Assembly: GCA_002392915.1 (NCBI GenBank)
Contig: DGHQ01000024.1
Coordinates: 34,471-98,470 of the forward strand
Source of the DNA: Bacteroidales bacterium UBA3844
GTDB lineage: Bacteria; Bacteroidota; Bacteroidia; Bacteroidales; Paludibacteraceae
Direction of reading: 5' to 3'
Length of the DNA: 64,000 bases
Of this stretch, positions 26,541-34,625 are shown in pieces; position 1 is the first letter of the stretch, and each line of letters opens with the position of its first letter. The position numbers and the translations under genes are program-made. The notes beneath the pieces are model-generated. The model was not told the DNA's origin and searched no databases. It saw only the letters and a list, made by a program, of their open reading frames with translations.

Positions 26541-29500
26541 TTATTGTTCCACTGCACCTGGAGTGACAGAATCCGACTTTCTTTTGGCTCCTGTCTGGTC
26601 TGTTTCGACCGAACACTCTGGGCAAGAAGCTTTGGTCTCATTTACTTTTGGCAACTCCTTTATCAGTGTCAACACAGGAGTATTGCTGTTACCAAGCTTA
26701 ATATTTGAGAATAATGTTTTAAACTCTTCATGATCAGCCGGATTAACAGGTTGAGAAACACCTGTCAGATCACTTTTACCCTGCTTGTATCCGCCGTTCA
26801 CATCTGCGTTACCTACAGCCTCAACAATACAATTTGAGAACTTAACATTTCCCTGTTCGAAGAAGAATGGTCCGCACATAGTGCTGTGGATGACGTTGAG
26901 CGACGGGTGTCCGCTCGACAATCTGATTGTCTCAACTCCAGTGAACGCGTTGTTGATACAAGAGTTGTTGAACATTGTACAGTTAGCTATATTGATTGTC
27001 GGAGCTGAATTAGCTGTGTATATTACAGCACCACCGTTCTTGACCGAAGTGTTGTCGGAGAATGTAGATCCACATATTGTTATGTGAGACTTATTTCCTT
27101 TGTTCACCACATTCAAGAAGGCACCGTTGACCGCCTTGTTTGAGTAGACATAACAAGAGTTGACAAACAGTTTTGATGTCTCTGCAACATTCAAGAATGG
27201 AGCATTGTTTTCCGACCAACATCCGCTCACCAGACATGAGTCAAGTCTTAATCCACCTCCGTTCATAGTGATGAATGGATTAATTCCGTTCTCCGTTCCC
27301 ACAAAATGAATAGTGGTGAATTTCCAGTCCTTATTTGAAGACGAAAATGTTGCGAACTTACCCTTTTCACTATGGGCGAGAATCCTTGTCTCGAATCCAG
27401 GATCCGATGGTGTACGTTTGTGAGCACGTTTAGCTCCTTTGATAGGAGACGAGCCATAACCACCAAGGACGTTAACATTTCGAAGATCTCCAAGAGTCAA
27501 TCCTGCATCTTTCTGCAATGTGTATTCTCCTCCTGCTATATGAATAGTAGCAGTAGCGTCTGCACCGTTTTCCTTCTTATATTTTGCCACGGCTTCAACA
27601 GCCTTCTCCAAAGATTGGAATGCCTGGTCCCAAGTGGTGCCGGCAAACTCATCGCTTCCACCTTTTTCCTGCGTCTTCACATAGAATATTCCAGGCTCCT
27701 CGCAGACATCAGACACGCGGATCTCGTTACTTGATATAGTGACATAGTTGCCGGAAGCGTCAATTCCCTTCACATCCAGCCAATATGTTCCGATCGGAGC
27801 GTTTTTCATTGTGCTACTCTTCTCATTTGGAAGATCATTATAGTTGTCGACCCACTGGTACATAGCATTTGTCAAACCAGAGATAGTAGATTTGAATGAT
27901 GCTCTTGTATTCTTATGGTCAGGGCAACCCTGATCTGTCATTTCAATCACAGCAGAATAGTCGGCGTCACAAGCTCCAAACGTACTTGAGATAGAAGAAC
28001 GCTGAATTCCACGCTGGTCTGTAGGTGTCAACTTGTGAGGAGCACCAGCCTGACCGACAATCTCAAGTTTGTTGCTTGGCATCAACACCTGCGTGATACC
28101 GCCACGAGATGACAATTTTGAAGCGATAGTTCCCTTGAAGTTTGCCAAAAACTCTTTAGCCCACAATGTTTCGTTGGCATCCTTAGTAGCCTCCTTGAAT
28201 TTAGATTTAGCCGGATAGTTGTTGACATATTCGTCGCAACGACCTGCGCACTCCACCAAAGAGTTGTATATCTTCAAAGCTCCTGCCTCTTTATAGAAAC
28301 GTCCGCTCAAAGTAGAGCTATAGATGTTGACGGTAGGGTTTCCACCTACGAATCGCATCAACACACGTCCATAATAACCGATAGGTGATGTACACTGGTT
28401 GTCGTAGAATGTTGAATTATAGATGTTGATTTCCGGGCTCACATTATGGCTCAGCAACGTCACACCTCCCTTATATAAAGATGAGTTGTTGGTGAAACAA
28501 GAGTTCCAGATATTCAACTCACAATCATCCATCACCGAGATACAAGCGCCAACCTGTCCTCCCTTGATCTGCGAGATTGTTGTGTTTCTGATTTCCACCT
28601 TGGAGTGATCCTTACCACTTCCCTTCTCTATTGAGATCGCAGTCACTGGGTTATCTGAAGTCGATTTGAAATAGAATCCGTTAATGAAACATGAATCAAT
28701 AACTACCGAGCTGTTTTCTATTCTCATTGCTCTACCTGTCAGAGTGCTCTCACCGGCAAGGCTTGATCCATCAAATATAATACCACAGAACTTGATATTA
28801 TGTTTGTCTACCAACGACACCAATCTGCCATTTGGATCCTCCACCTTGAACACCGTCATATTTCCTTCCGGATTTGCTGGCGTACGCGGATTACGTTTTT
28901 TTCCACTTGCAGTACCGTCGACAGGAGAAATATCATAACCACCATAGACAGTCACATTAGATGGGAAAATAAATCCTTCTTCCGACGTAGGTGTATATAC
29001 CTGCTCAGCAAGATATACTGCAATATGGTCAGTGGCATGAGTCTGGGTGGAACGCATTGCCTCCAATTCTTGGATAGCACGGTCGAGAGTCTGGAACGCT
29101 GTAGCCCAGCTACGTCCGTCATTCTCGTCGTCATTACCGTCTTCTTTTACATATATTTCATTCGCGTTGCAGCTATTGTCATTTCTAGGAACCATATCGA
29201 CTGGTTCATCCTTTCTGAATTTACCGTTACAGCCGATTACCTCCACCTTATACGAAGCTGGTGCTGAAGCAATTTCCTGAAGAATAGCAGTTGAACTTGC
29301 ACCCTTCACATATTTGACCTCGCGATAATCATAATCGTAAAGTGACTTTTTCAAGAAATGATAGTCATACTTTCCGTTGATCAATTCAAAATCAAACACA
29401 TTTGTCAGGACAGAAGCCTTGATATTCACGATGCTACCCTCACAAACTGTAGCAGGGAACATCTGCAAATCCAGTGTGACGTTTCCGTTGATAGTAGCAA

Positions 29501-31145
29501 GTTTACGCACATGGAACGGATAAGACAATATTGTGCGGTGGTCTTTCTCTACTTCAAGGAAATAGCCCTCGTCTTCTTTGTTTGCTCCTGCCTGCAAAGT
29601 AGCGGAAGTCTCACCTGGTATCTCACGCAATTCCTCCACACTCTGTGCGTCCATACGTCCGACATACCATTTATATTTGTATGCAGAGCCTTCCAACGAC
29701 GACTTCAATATTGTGGTTGTACCCTTACATACATAATCCTGACCTACACAAACGATCTCCACTGGTTGGCAGTCTGTTGTCTTCAGACCTGCCTCTACAG
29801 GTTCACTTTCACAAGAATATACTCTATCAGTTGCCTTAACCTTGTAGAATCCTGCACGCGACGGCACAAAATTCCTTACATGAGGTGCTTTCAACTCCTC
29901 ATACACTCCATCCTTCTCCTTGCTATACATCCACACATAATGGGCGGTGCCTGGCATGAATCCTGTTGCCTTTGCTGTCAGCTCTAGTTTTTCTGCGTCA
30001 AACGCATTCTCACAGATATCAATATAAGTAGGATTCACCTCAACATGAGGACGGATGTATGGGATTGTTGTGAAATGTACTGTATCACCGACAAAACGGA
30101 AATAGATAGTCTGACCTTCAAACGGCTCTTCCGCGTATGCCTTTACATTCAATGGGAGATCAAAGAATTTGTATTCGTCGTCGACTTCACTATCCTCCAC
30201 CAACTGGAAGTTCTTGATTGCCGGGTCGTTAGTGATTTTCTTTGCCACCACTTTGCGGTTGATTGCCTCAAGATAAAAATGGGAGTAATTCTCAATAGGT
30301 ATCCATGAGAAAGAACCCCATTCACAAGTTTCATTCCAACGGAAATCACTTGGATCTGTCTCATTGGCACACTCCACACCCCAGTATGGGAAAGCGCGTA
30401 CACTTTTCAGACAGTTCTCATTTGAGGTAGACTGCACAATCTTATATTCCGCACGAGGCGACGGAGTTCCATTTTCACCGACTCTGACGTCACATGAGAT
30501 GATATGCTCACCGTCTTCTATATTTGCACGGGAATAAGTTTCAAACCAGCGGTCGTAACGTCCGGTCATCAGTTCGTTATCGATATACCAGTTGTAGATT
30601 AGATTTGATTCAGGCAAACCCTTTGGCACACTTGCGCGGAAACTTCTGCACTCACCTCGGCAAAGGAACATGCTCTTGCCATTTTCCTCTACGATTTGTG
30701 GGGCAGGACGTTGTTTTTCAGGAGCCGGCATACCGACGTATAGAGTGTCTGGTGCACCACTTCGTTTGAATGTCAATGTGATAGTTGCACCGTCGATCCA
30801 ATCTTCCGTTGGAAATCCCATTTCCTTGAAAGACATTGGTTTAGTCATTCGAACAACACTGAATGGAGATGCAACAATAATATTTACAGGTTCACTCAAT
30901 TCATGCATCGACTGATCCTCTTTAGATAGTTTATATCTGCTTCGACGCAAATGAATCTTATGAGTGATTTTTGTTTTTTTACAAAGCCAAGTGATATTCT
31001 CATCACTCTTTCTCGACTTCATCACAGCCATTGAATCCGTAGTGGATGGTGTCTCAAAAAGGCCATAATAAGCAGCATGCACCGGGCTGAATAATAGGCC
31101 TAGGAGCATGAATATATTAATCAAAATTACTTTATTCCATTTCAT
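26541..31145 (-). CDS. Large secreted beta-helix surface protein
   Basis: A 1534-aa exported protein (signal peptide ILINIFMLLGLLFSPVHA). Residues about 130-660 look like Ig/PKD-type modules with paired cysteines. Two homologous parallel beta-helix modules follow: one opens with YVKEDGNDDENDGRSWATAF (about 675) and the second with YVKTQEKGGSDEFAGTTWDQ (about 1145). Both continue with IHIAGG/VYLAEQ, NVTVYGGY/NVLGGYG, repeated SSV..DSCFI and NSxFxxN turns typical of PbH1 repeats. It has no membrane anchor or clear type IX tail. It likely acts as an adhesin or glycan-binding protein. It heads the ACP-KS-CLF operon with 20 bp to the ACP gene. Confidence 0.85.
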   Translation of the reverse strand: MKWNKVILINIFMLLGLLFSPVHAAYYGLFETPSTTDSMAVMKSRKSDENITWLCKKTKITHKIHLRRSRYKLSKEDQSMHELSEPVNIIVASPFSVVRMTKPMSFKEMGFPTEDWIDGATITLTFKRSGAPDTLYVGMPAPEKQRPAPQIVEENGKSMFLCRGECRSFRASVPKGLPESNLIYNWYIDNELMTGRYDRWFETYSRANIEDGEHIISCDVRVGENGTPSPRAEYKIVQSTSNENCLKSVRAFPYWGVECANETDPSDFRWNETCEWGSFSWIPIENYSHFYLEAINRKVVAKKITNDPAIKNFQLVEDSEVDDEYKFFDLPLNVKAYAEEPFEGQTIYFRFVGDTVHFTTIPYIRPHVEVNPTYIDICENAFDAEKLELTAKATGFMPGTAHYVWMYSKEKDGVYEELKAPHVRNFVPSRAGFYKVKATDRVYSCESEPVEAGLKTTDCQPVEIVCVGQDYVCKGTTTILKSSLEGSAYKYKWYVGRMDAQSVEELREIPGETSATLQAGANKEDEGYFLEVEKDHRTILSYPFHVRKLATINGNVTLDLQMFPATVCEGSIVNIKASVLTNVFDFELINGKYDYHFLKKSLYDYDYREVKYVKGASSTAILQEIASAPASYKVEVIGCNGKFRKDEPVDMVPRNDNSCNANEIYVKEDGNDDENDGRSWATAFQTLDRAIQELEAMRSTQTHATDHIAVYLAEQVYTPTSEEGFIFPSNVTVYGGYDISPVDGTASGKKRNPRTPANPEGNMTVFKVEDPNGRLVSLVDKHNIKFCGIIFDGSSLAGESTLTGRAMRIENSSVVIDSCFINGFYFKSTSDNPVTAISIEKGSGKDHSKVEIRNTTISQIKGGQVGACISVMDDCELNIWNSCFTNNSSLYKGGVTLLSHNVSPEINIYNSTFYDNQCTSPIGYYGRVLMRFVGGNPTVNIYSSTLSGRFYKEAGALKIYNSLVECAGRCDEYVNNYPAKSKFKEATKDANETLWAKEFLANFKGTIASKLSSRGGITQVLMPSNKLEIVGQAGAPHKLTPTDQRGIQRSSISSTFGACDADYSAVIEMTDQGCPDHKNTRASFKSTISGLTNAMYQWVDNYNDLPNEKSSTMKNAPIGTYWLDVKGIDASGNYVTISSNEIRVSDVCEEPGIFYVKTQEKGGSDEFAGTTWDQAFQSLEKAVEAVAKYKKENGADATATIHIAGGEYTLQKDAGLTLGDLRNVNVLGGYGSSPIKGAKRAHKRTPSDPGFETRILAHSEKGKFATFSSSNKDWKFTTIHFVGTENGINPFITMNGGGLRLDSCLVSGCWSENNAPFLNVAETSKLFVNSCYVYSNKAVNGAFLNVVNKGNKSHITICGSTFSDNTSVKNGGAVIYTANSAPTINIANCTMFNNSCINNAFTGVETIRLSSGHPSLNVIHSTMCGPFFFEQGNVKFSNCIVEAVGNADVNGGYKQGKSDLTGVSQPVNPADHEEFKTLFSNIKLGNSNTPVLTLIKELPKVNETKASCPECSVETDQTGAKRKSDSVTPGAVEQ

Positions 31146-31150
31146 ACTGG

Positions 31151-31158
31151 CAAATATA
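31151..31158 (-). promoter_or_regulatory. Predicted -7 box for the surface protein/ACP/KS operon
   Basis: TATATTTG on the minus strand, only 5 bp before ATG 31145, which would give an almost leaderless mRNA if it is real. Confidence 0.45.
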
Positions 31159-31198
31159 GCACTTTTTACTCTTACTATTAAGAATCAATAGTTAAAAA

Positions 31199-32134
31199 TT
31201 AATCATACGTCTGCCACTCGCTCTTTTTGACGTATGTTTCCAGATAATCCTGCGTTCTTCTTGGCATGTTTTTGAAGAAATCCAGACCTGTTTTGTTTTC
31301 CAGCTCTCTTACCGACATAGCATAATCCATAATTTTTCCCTTTACATTTTTCTGATTAGGCATAAGGAAAGCTATCATCTTTGGATGTTTCTTGTTGCTG
31401 TAATCAAACACCACTTTGAAATGATGCGTCGGGATCGACACTCTCGTCTTGATTGTGCGATCGCCTTTCTTCTTCACAAGTTTCTGCTCTTTTCCTGTCA
31501 AAAGCGGGCCCGTGACAATGTAGATCCTGTCATAAAGTCTCGCCCAATAACGGGTCATGTTCTCCAGATCATTCCATAGCCCGGCATTGAAAGCGTGGAC
31601 CTGCGGACTCATGTTACTCATATAATAACACTCTATCTGGGCAGTCTTGTCGAAACGGAAATCTGCCGACGGTGCCATGTGTCCACGGTCGTAGCCTGTT
31701 CCTGAATAATCCGAATATGTGGCAGACCCAGTCTCTATTATCGGATCGTCGTTGAAAAAATCCTCTTTTTTTGCAGAGGTGTTAGTCACCTCATCATATG
31801 TCAATTCGTAGCTCACCCATTCCGCCTGCTCATCTCTCTCACTATACGAAAGAGTATAGTGTTTGTGACGGTAGTATTTTCCCCGACGAGTGGAATGCAT
31901 GAAAATAGAATCGCCCACGCCCATCTTGGCAAGATCAGCAATCGCGTCGGCAGTGCCATATTTGTTTGTTGTTTTCTTTGTCGACATAGAGGGTTGATCC
32001 AAACTGTTTCCTTTCTGCTTTTGCTCGTTTTGCGGCGATGGCATTCCTGCAAAGTCACGCTTTTGGTCTGCATAACAGCCACTTAACATCAACAGAAAGA
32101 CTAATTCTACTATATGGGAAAATATCTTTTTCAT
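31199..32134 (-). CDS. DNA/RNA non-specific endonuclease lipoprotein
   Basis: A 311-aa secreted nuclease of the NUC1/EndoG-like (beta-beta-alpha-metal) family. The start ATG 32134 yields MKKIFSHIVELVFLLMLSGC with a lipobox; the frame continues 181 codons upstream, but that part runs antisense to the neighbouring glycosyltransferase gene and is not homologous. The catalytic motif is GYDRGHMAPSADF (His as general base), with the metal-site Asn in MSNMSPQVHAFNAGLWNDLE. Likely on the cell surface or in the periplasm for nucleic acid scavenging. Divergent from the GT4 gene. Confidence 0.92.
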   Translation of the reverse strand: MKKIFSHIVELVFLLMLSGCYADQKRDFAGMPSPQNEQKQKGNSLDQPSMSTKKTTNKYGTADAIADLAKMGVGDSIFMHSTRRGKYYRHKHYTLSYSERDEQAEWVSYELTYDEVTNTSAKKEDFFNDDPIIETGSATYSDYSGTGYDRGHMAPSADFRFDKTAQIECYYMSNMSPQVHAFNAGLWNDLENMTRYWARLYDRIYIVTGPLLTGKEQKLVKKKGDRTIKTRVSIPTHHFKVVFDYSNKKHPKMIAFLMPNQKNVKGKIMDYAMSVRELENKTGLDFFKNMPRRTQDYLETYVKKSEWQTYD

Positions 32135-32196
32135 ATTATCTATCAACTTGTTTTGCGAAAATACAAAAATGAAGGAGAAAAAACACAAAAACAAAT

Positions 32197-32204
32197 TATT
32201 TTTG
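32197..32204 (+). promoter_or_regulatory. Predicted -7 box for the GT4-nitrilase pair
   Basis: TATTTTTG (TAnnTTTG), 27 bp before ATG 32231. Confidence 0.5.
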
Positions 32205-32230
32205 TGCGTGATACATGAAAGACTATAATA

Positions 32231-33325
32231 ATGACAAAGATAACACTCACTGTCACAAACAACCTTGAAAGCGACCAACGTGTCAACAAAGTGGCGACGT
32301 CGCTCCACAAATTTGGCTATGAAGTCGAGGTGGTGGGATGCAAAAGCCGACCTTGCAAACCATATCAGAAAGAGTATGCCACAGAGCGTCTCAACGTGTT
32401 CTTCAAACGCGGGGTCCTCTTCTACGCAGAAATCAACATCAGATTCTTCTTCCATCTCATTTTCTCCGATGCGGATATATTCACGGCTAACGACACCGAC
32501 GCTCTTGCCGGCACTTACCTTGCCGCAAAACTGCGTCACAAACCTCTTGTGGTGGATCTGCACGAACTTTTCCCTGAGGTGCCGGAGGTGACTAACCGCA
32601 AGTTTGTGAAGGGAGTTTGGACTAAAATTGAAGACTGGATCCTGCCCAAAGTCAAACATGGATACACCGTCTGCCAATCAATCGCAGACTATTATAAAGA
32701 CAGATATGGCGTCAACCTCAACGTGGTGCGCAACATGCCTTCCTACAAATGTCTAGATGACATCCCGTCAACAACAATAAACTCTATACCCGCCGACAAG
32801 AAGATAATACTCTACCAAGGTGCTGTCAACGTGGGGCGTGGCGTGGAATGGATTATCGACGCTATGCCTTTCGTCAGAGAAGACGCTATTTTTGTCGTCG
32901 CTGGTAAAGGCGACCTGTACGATGATCTGAAAACTAAAGCCAACGACCGCATCATATTCCTCGGTCATATTCCCTATGCCGAACTGGCATCCATCACCAG
33001 ACGTGCGTCGATAGGCGTTTGTCTGCTCAAAAACCAAGGGCTGAGCTACTATTATGCCTTGCCCAACCGTGTGTTCGACATGATCCAATGCCACGTGCCT
33101 ATTCTTGCCACCGATTTTCCGGAAATACACAGAATCGTCGCCACATACGAAACTGGAAAACTGATCTCCGACTATTCTCCAAAATCTTTGGCAAATACAA
33201 TCAATTCTATGCTCGACGAACCGATCGACCATGAGAAATTCAGCAAAGTGGCAACCGAATTGTGTTGGGAAAAAGAGGAGGAAAAACTGAAAATGATTTA
33301 TGAATCGGCGGAAACTGACAAATAA
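32231..33325 (+). CDS. Family 4 glycosyltransferase
   Basis: A 364-aa GT-B fold glycosyltransferase of the GT4 type. The N-terminal domain has TNNLESDQRVNKVATSLHKFGYEVEVVG, and the C-terminal domain has the KKIILYQGAVNVGRGVEWIIDAM donor-site entry and VFDMIQCHVPILATDFPEIHRIV with the conserved glutamate (E of FPEI). It transfers a sugar from a nucleotide donor to an unknown acceptor. The ATG of the nitrilase gene follows 6 bp after its stop, so the two genes are probably co-transcribed although their functions are not obviously linked. Confidence 0.9.
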   Translation: MTKITLTVTNNLESDQRVNKVATSLHKFGYEVEVVGCKSRPCKPYQKEYATERLNVFFKRGVLFYAEINIRFFFHLIFSDADIFTANDTDALAGTYLAAKLRHKPLVVDLHELFPEVPEVTNRKFVKGVWTKIEDWILPKVKHGYTVCQSIADYYKDRYGVNLNVVRNMPSYKCLDDIPSTTINSIPADKKIILYQGAVNVGRGVEWIIDAMPFVREDAIFVVAGKGDLYDDLKTKANDRIIFLGHIPYAELASITRRASIGVCLLKNQGLSYYYALPNRVFDMIQCHVPILATDFPEIHRIVATYETGKLISDYSPKSLANTINSMLDEPIDHEKFSKVATELCWEKEEEKLKMIYESAETDK

Positions 33326-33331
33326 AACAAT

Positions 33332-34123
33332 ATGAGAATCGGAATATTTCAATACGACATCCAATGGATGAATCCCGACGCCAACAACATTCGCGTCGAA
33401 GAAGAAATAAAAAAATATTGTGGTGACGAGAAGAATCCCAAATTGGATCTTCTTGTTTTGCCGGAGATGTACAACGTCGGATTTTCAACAGACGCCTACA
33501 ATCTGGCTGAAGAGATGGCTGGCAAGTCGCTCACGAAAATAAAGTCTTTGGCAAAAGAATACGGAATGGCGATATGCGGGTCGCTGCCAATAAAAGAAGA
33601 CGGGAATGTCTTCAACCGTTGTTTTTTCATCACTGAAGACGGAGCTGTGAGCCACTACGACAAAAAGCATCTATTCTCCATCGGCATGGAACGTGAAGCT
33701 TTTTCAGGGGGAGAAAAGCAAACTATTGTCAGTTACAAAGGTTGGAACATCAATCTAAGCGTCTGCTACGACATAAGATTTCCTGTGTGGATGCGCAACA
33801 CAGAAAACAATTACGACATTCTGATCAATGTGGCAAACTGGCCAACGGTCCGCATCGACAGCTGGCTGACACTGTTGAAGGCAAGAGCAATCGAAAACCA
33901 AGCCTACGTATGCGGAGCCAACCGTATAGGAGTGGACAATCTATGTCTGGAGTACAACGGGCAGAGCACCATCCTTGATTTCAAAGGCAAAACGCTCACC
34001 ACAGCAGACAACGATGAAAAAATCATCATTGCGGAATTCGACAAAGAGGCATTGGAAAAATTCCGCAGAAAATTTCCCGTCTGGAAAGACGCAGATAAAT
34101 TTGAAATCAAAACAACCATGTAG
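33332..34123 (+). CDS. Nitrilase-family amidohydrolase (omega-amidase-like)
   Basis: A 263-aa carbon-nitrogen hydrolase, closest in pattern to omega-amidase/YafV proteins that hydrolyse alpha-ketoglutaramate or similar amides. The catalytic triad is visible: Glu in LPEMYNVGFS (about 47), Lys in YDKKHLFSIG (about 112) and Cys in LSVCYDIRFPVWMR (about 146). Cytosolic. The stop codon TAG (34121-34123) is the first triplet of a palindromic GAGACGCAC repeat, so the repeat may have replaced the original 3' end. The final residues (EIKTTM) are otherwise unremarkable. Confidence 0.92.
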   Translation: MRIGIFQYDIQWMNPDANNIRVEEEIKKYCGDEKNPKLDLLVLPEMYNVGFSTDAYNLAEEMAGKSLTKIKSLAKEYGMAICGSLPIKEDGNVFNRCFFITEDGAVSHYDKKHLFSIGMEREAFSGGEKQTIVSYKGWNINLSVCYDIRFPVWMRNTENNYDILINVANWPTVRIDSWLTLLKARAIENQAYVCGANRIGVDNLCLEYNGQSTILDFKGKTLTTADNDEKIIIAEFDKEALEKFRRKFPVWKDADKFEIKTTM

Positions 34124-34145
34124 AGACGCACGGTCGTGCGTCTCC
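34121..34145. repeat. Palindromic intergenic repeat, family 2
   Basis: A perfect inverted repeat with arms GAGACGCACG and CGTGCGTCTC; identical to the copy at 55691-55715 over 25 bp. It supplies the stop codon of the nitrilase gene. Two degenerate half units (GTCGTGTGTCTCAC, GTCGTGCGTCCCAC) follow to 34185. Confidence 0.85.
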
Positions 34146-34277
34146 TTATATGTCGTGTGTCTCACAAATATGTCGTGCGTCCCACAAAAATTGTTTTATC
34201 GTCCGCAGAAATCTTGATTTTTATTTCATTGAAATTCAAACAGCAACGAACATTTTTCAAAAAAAGTCAGCAAAACA

Positions 34278-34309
34278 TTTGGAGAACGCACGAAATGGCT
34301 ATACCTTTG
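34278..34309 (+). promoter_or_regulatory. Predicted promoter of tRNA-Leu (TAG)
   Basis: TTTG at 34278-34281 and TACCTTTG at 34302-34309, spaced 20 bp, with the tRNA beginning 11 bp later. The same TACCTTTG box drives the 10.6-kb tRNA cluster. Confidence 0.7.
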
Positions 34310-34320
34310 CAATCGCAAAT

Positions 34321-34405
34321 GCGGATGTGGCGTAATTGGTAGCCGCGCTAGACTTAGGATCTAGTGTCTTGCGACGTGTGGGTTCGAGTCCCGTCATCCG
34401 CACCA
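34321..34405 (+). tRNA. tRNA-Leu (TAG), CCA encoded
   Basis: A type II tRNA: acceptor GCGGATG/CATCCGC, anticodon TAG in CTAGACTTAGGATCTAG, a variable arm and T arm GGGTTCGAGTCCC. The discriminator A (34402) is followed by genomic CCA (34403-34405), unlike the three tRNAs at 10.6 kb. Confidence 0.96.
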
Positions 34406-34436
34406 AAGGAGAGCAGAAATGTTCTCCTTTTTTGTT
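34406..34436 (+). terminator. Intrinsic terminator after tRNA-Leu
   Basis: AAGGAGA ... TCTCCTT followed by TTTTTGTTTT directly after the tRNA. Confidence 0.75.
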
Positions 34437-34489
34437 TTATTATTGTAGAGACGCACATATCAGTAGCAATTCAATTGGAGATTCAACGT

Positions 34490-34588
34490 CAAGGGTAAAA
34501 AAAATGCAATACACCAACATTTCAAGGGCAGAAAAAGTGTTGTAATTATCACTTTCAAGGGCAGAAAAAGTGTAAATTATTTTTTAAT
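34490..34588 (+). repeat. Phased direct-repeat array upstream of ATPase B (3 units, 33-bp period)
   Basis: CAAGGG-containing units start at 34490, 34523 and 34556, exactly 33 bp apart. The core CAAGGGCAGAAAAAGTG (17 nt) is identical in units 2 and 3, which also share three T residues directly upstream; unit 1 is degenerate. Spacers of 16 nt are not conserved. The predicted -7 box lies at 34604-34611, downstream of the third unit. Confidence 0.85.
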
Positions 34589-34603
34589 TACGCTAATTAT
34601 CAA

Positions 34604-34611
34604 TATCTTTG
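34604..34611 (+). promoter_or_regulatory. Predicted -7 box of ATPase B
   Basis: TATCTTTG (TAnnTTTG), 14 bp before ATG 34626, just downstream of the phased repeat array. Confidence 0.6.
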
Positions 34612-34625
34612 CAAAAAACAAGATT

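Noticed and set aside
31199..32677. Long 492-codon version of the nuclease gene
   Set aside because: The first 181 codons run antisense to the glycosyltransferase gene at 32231; the signal peptide and lipobox begin at ATG 32134.
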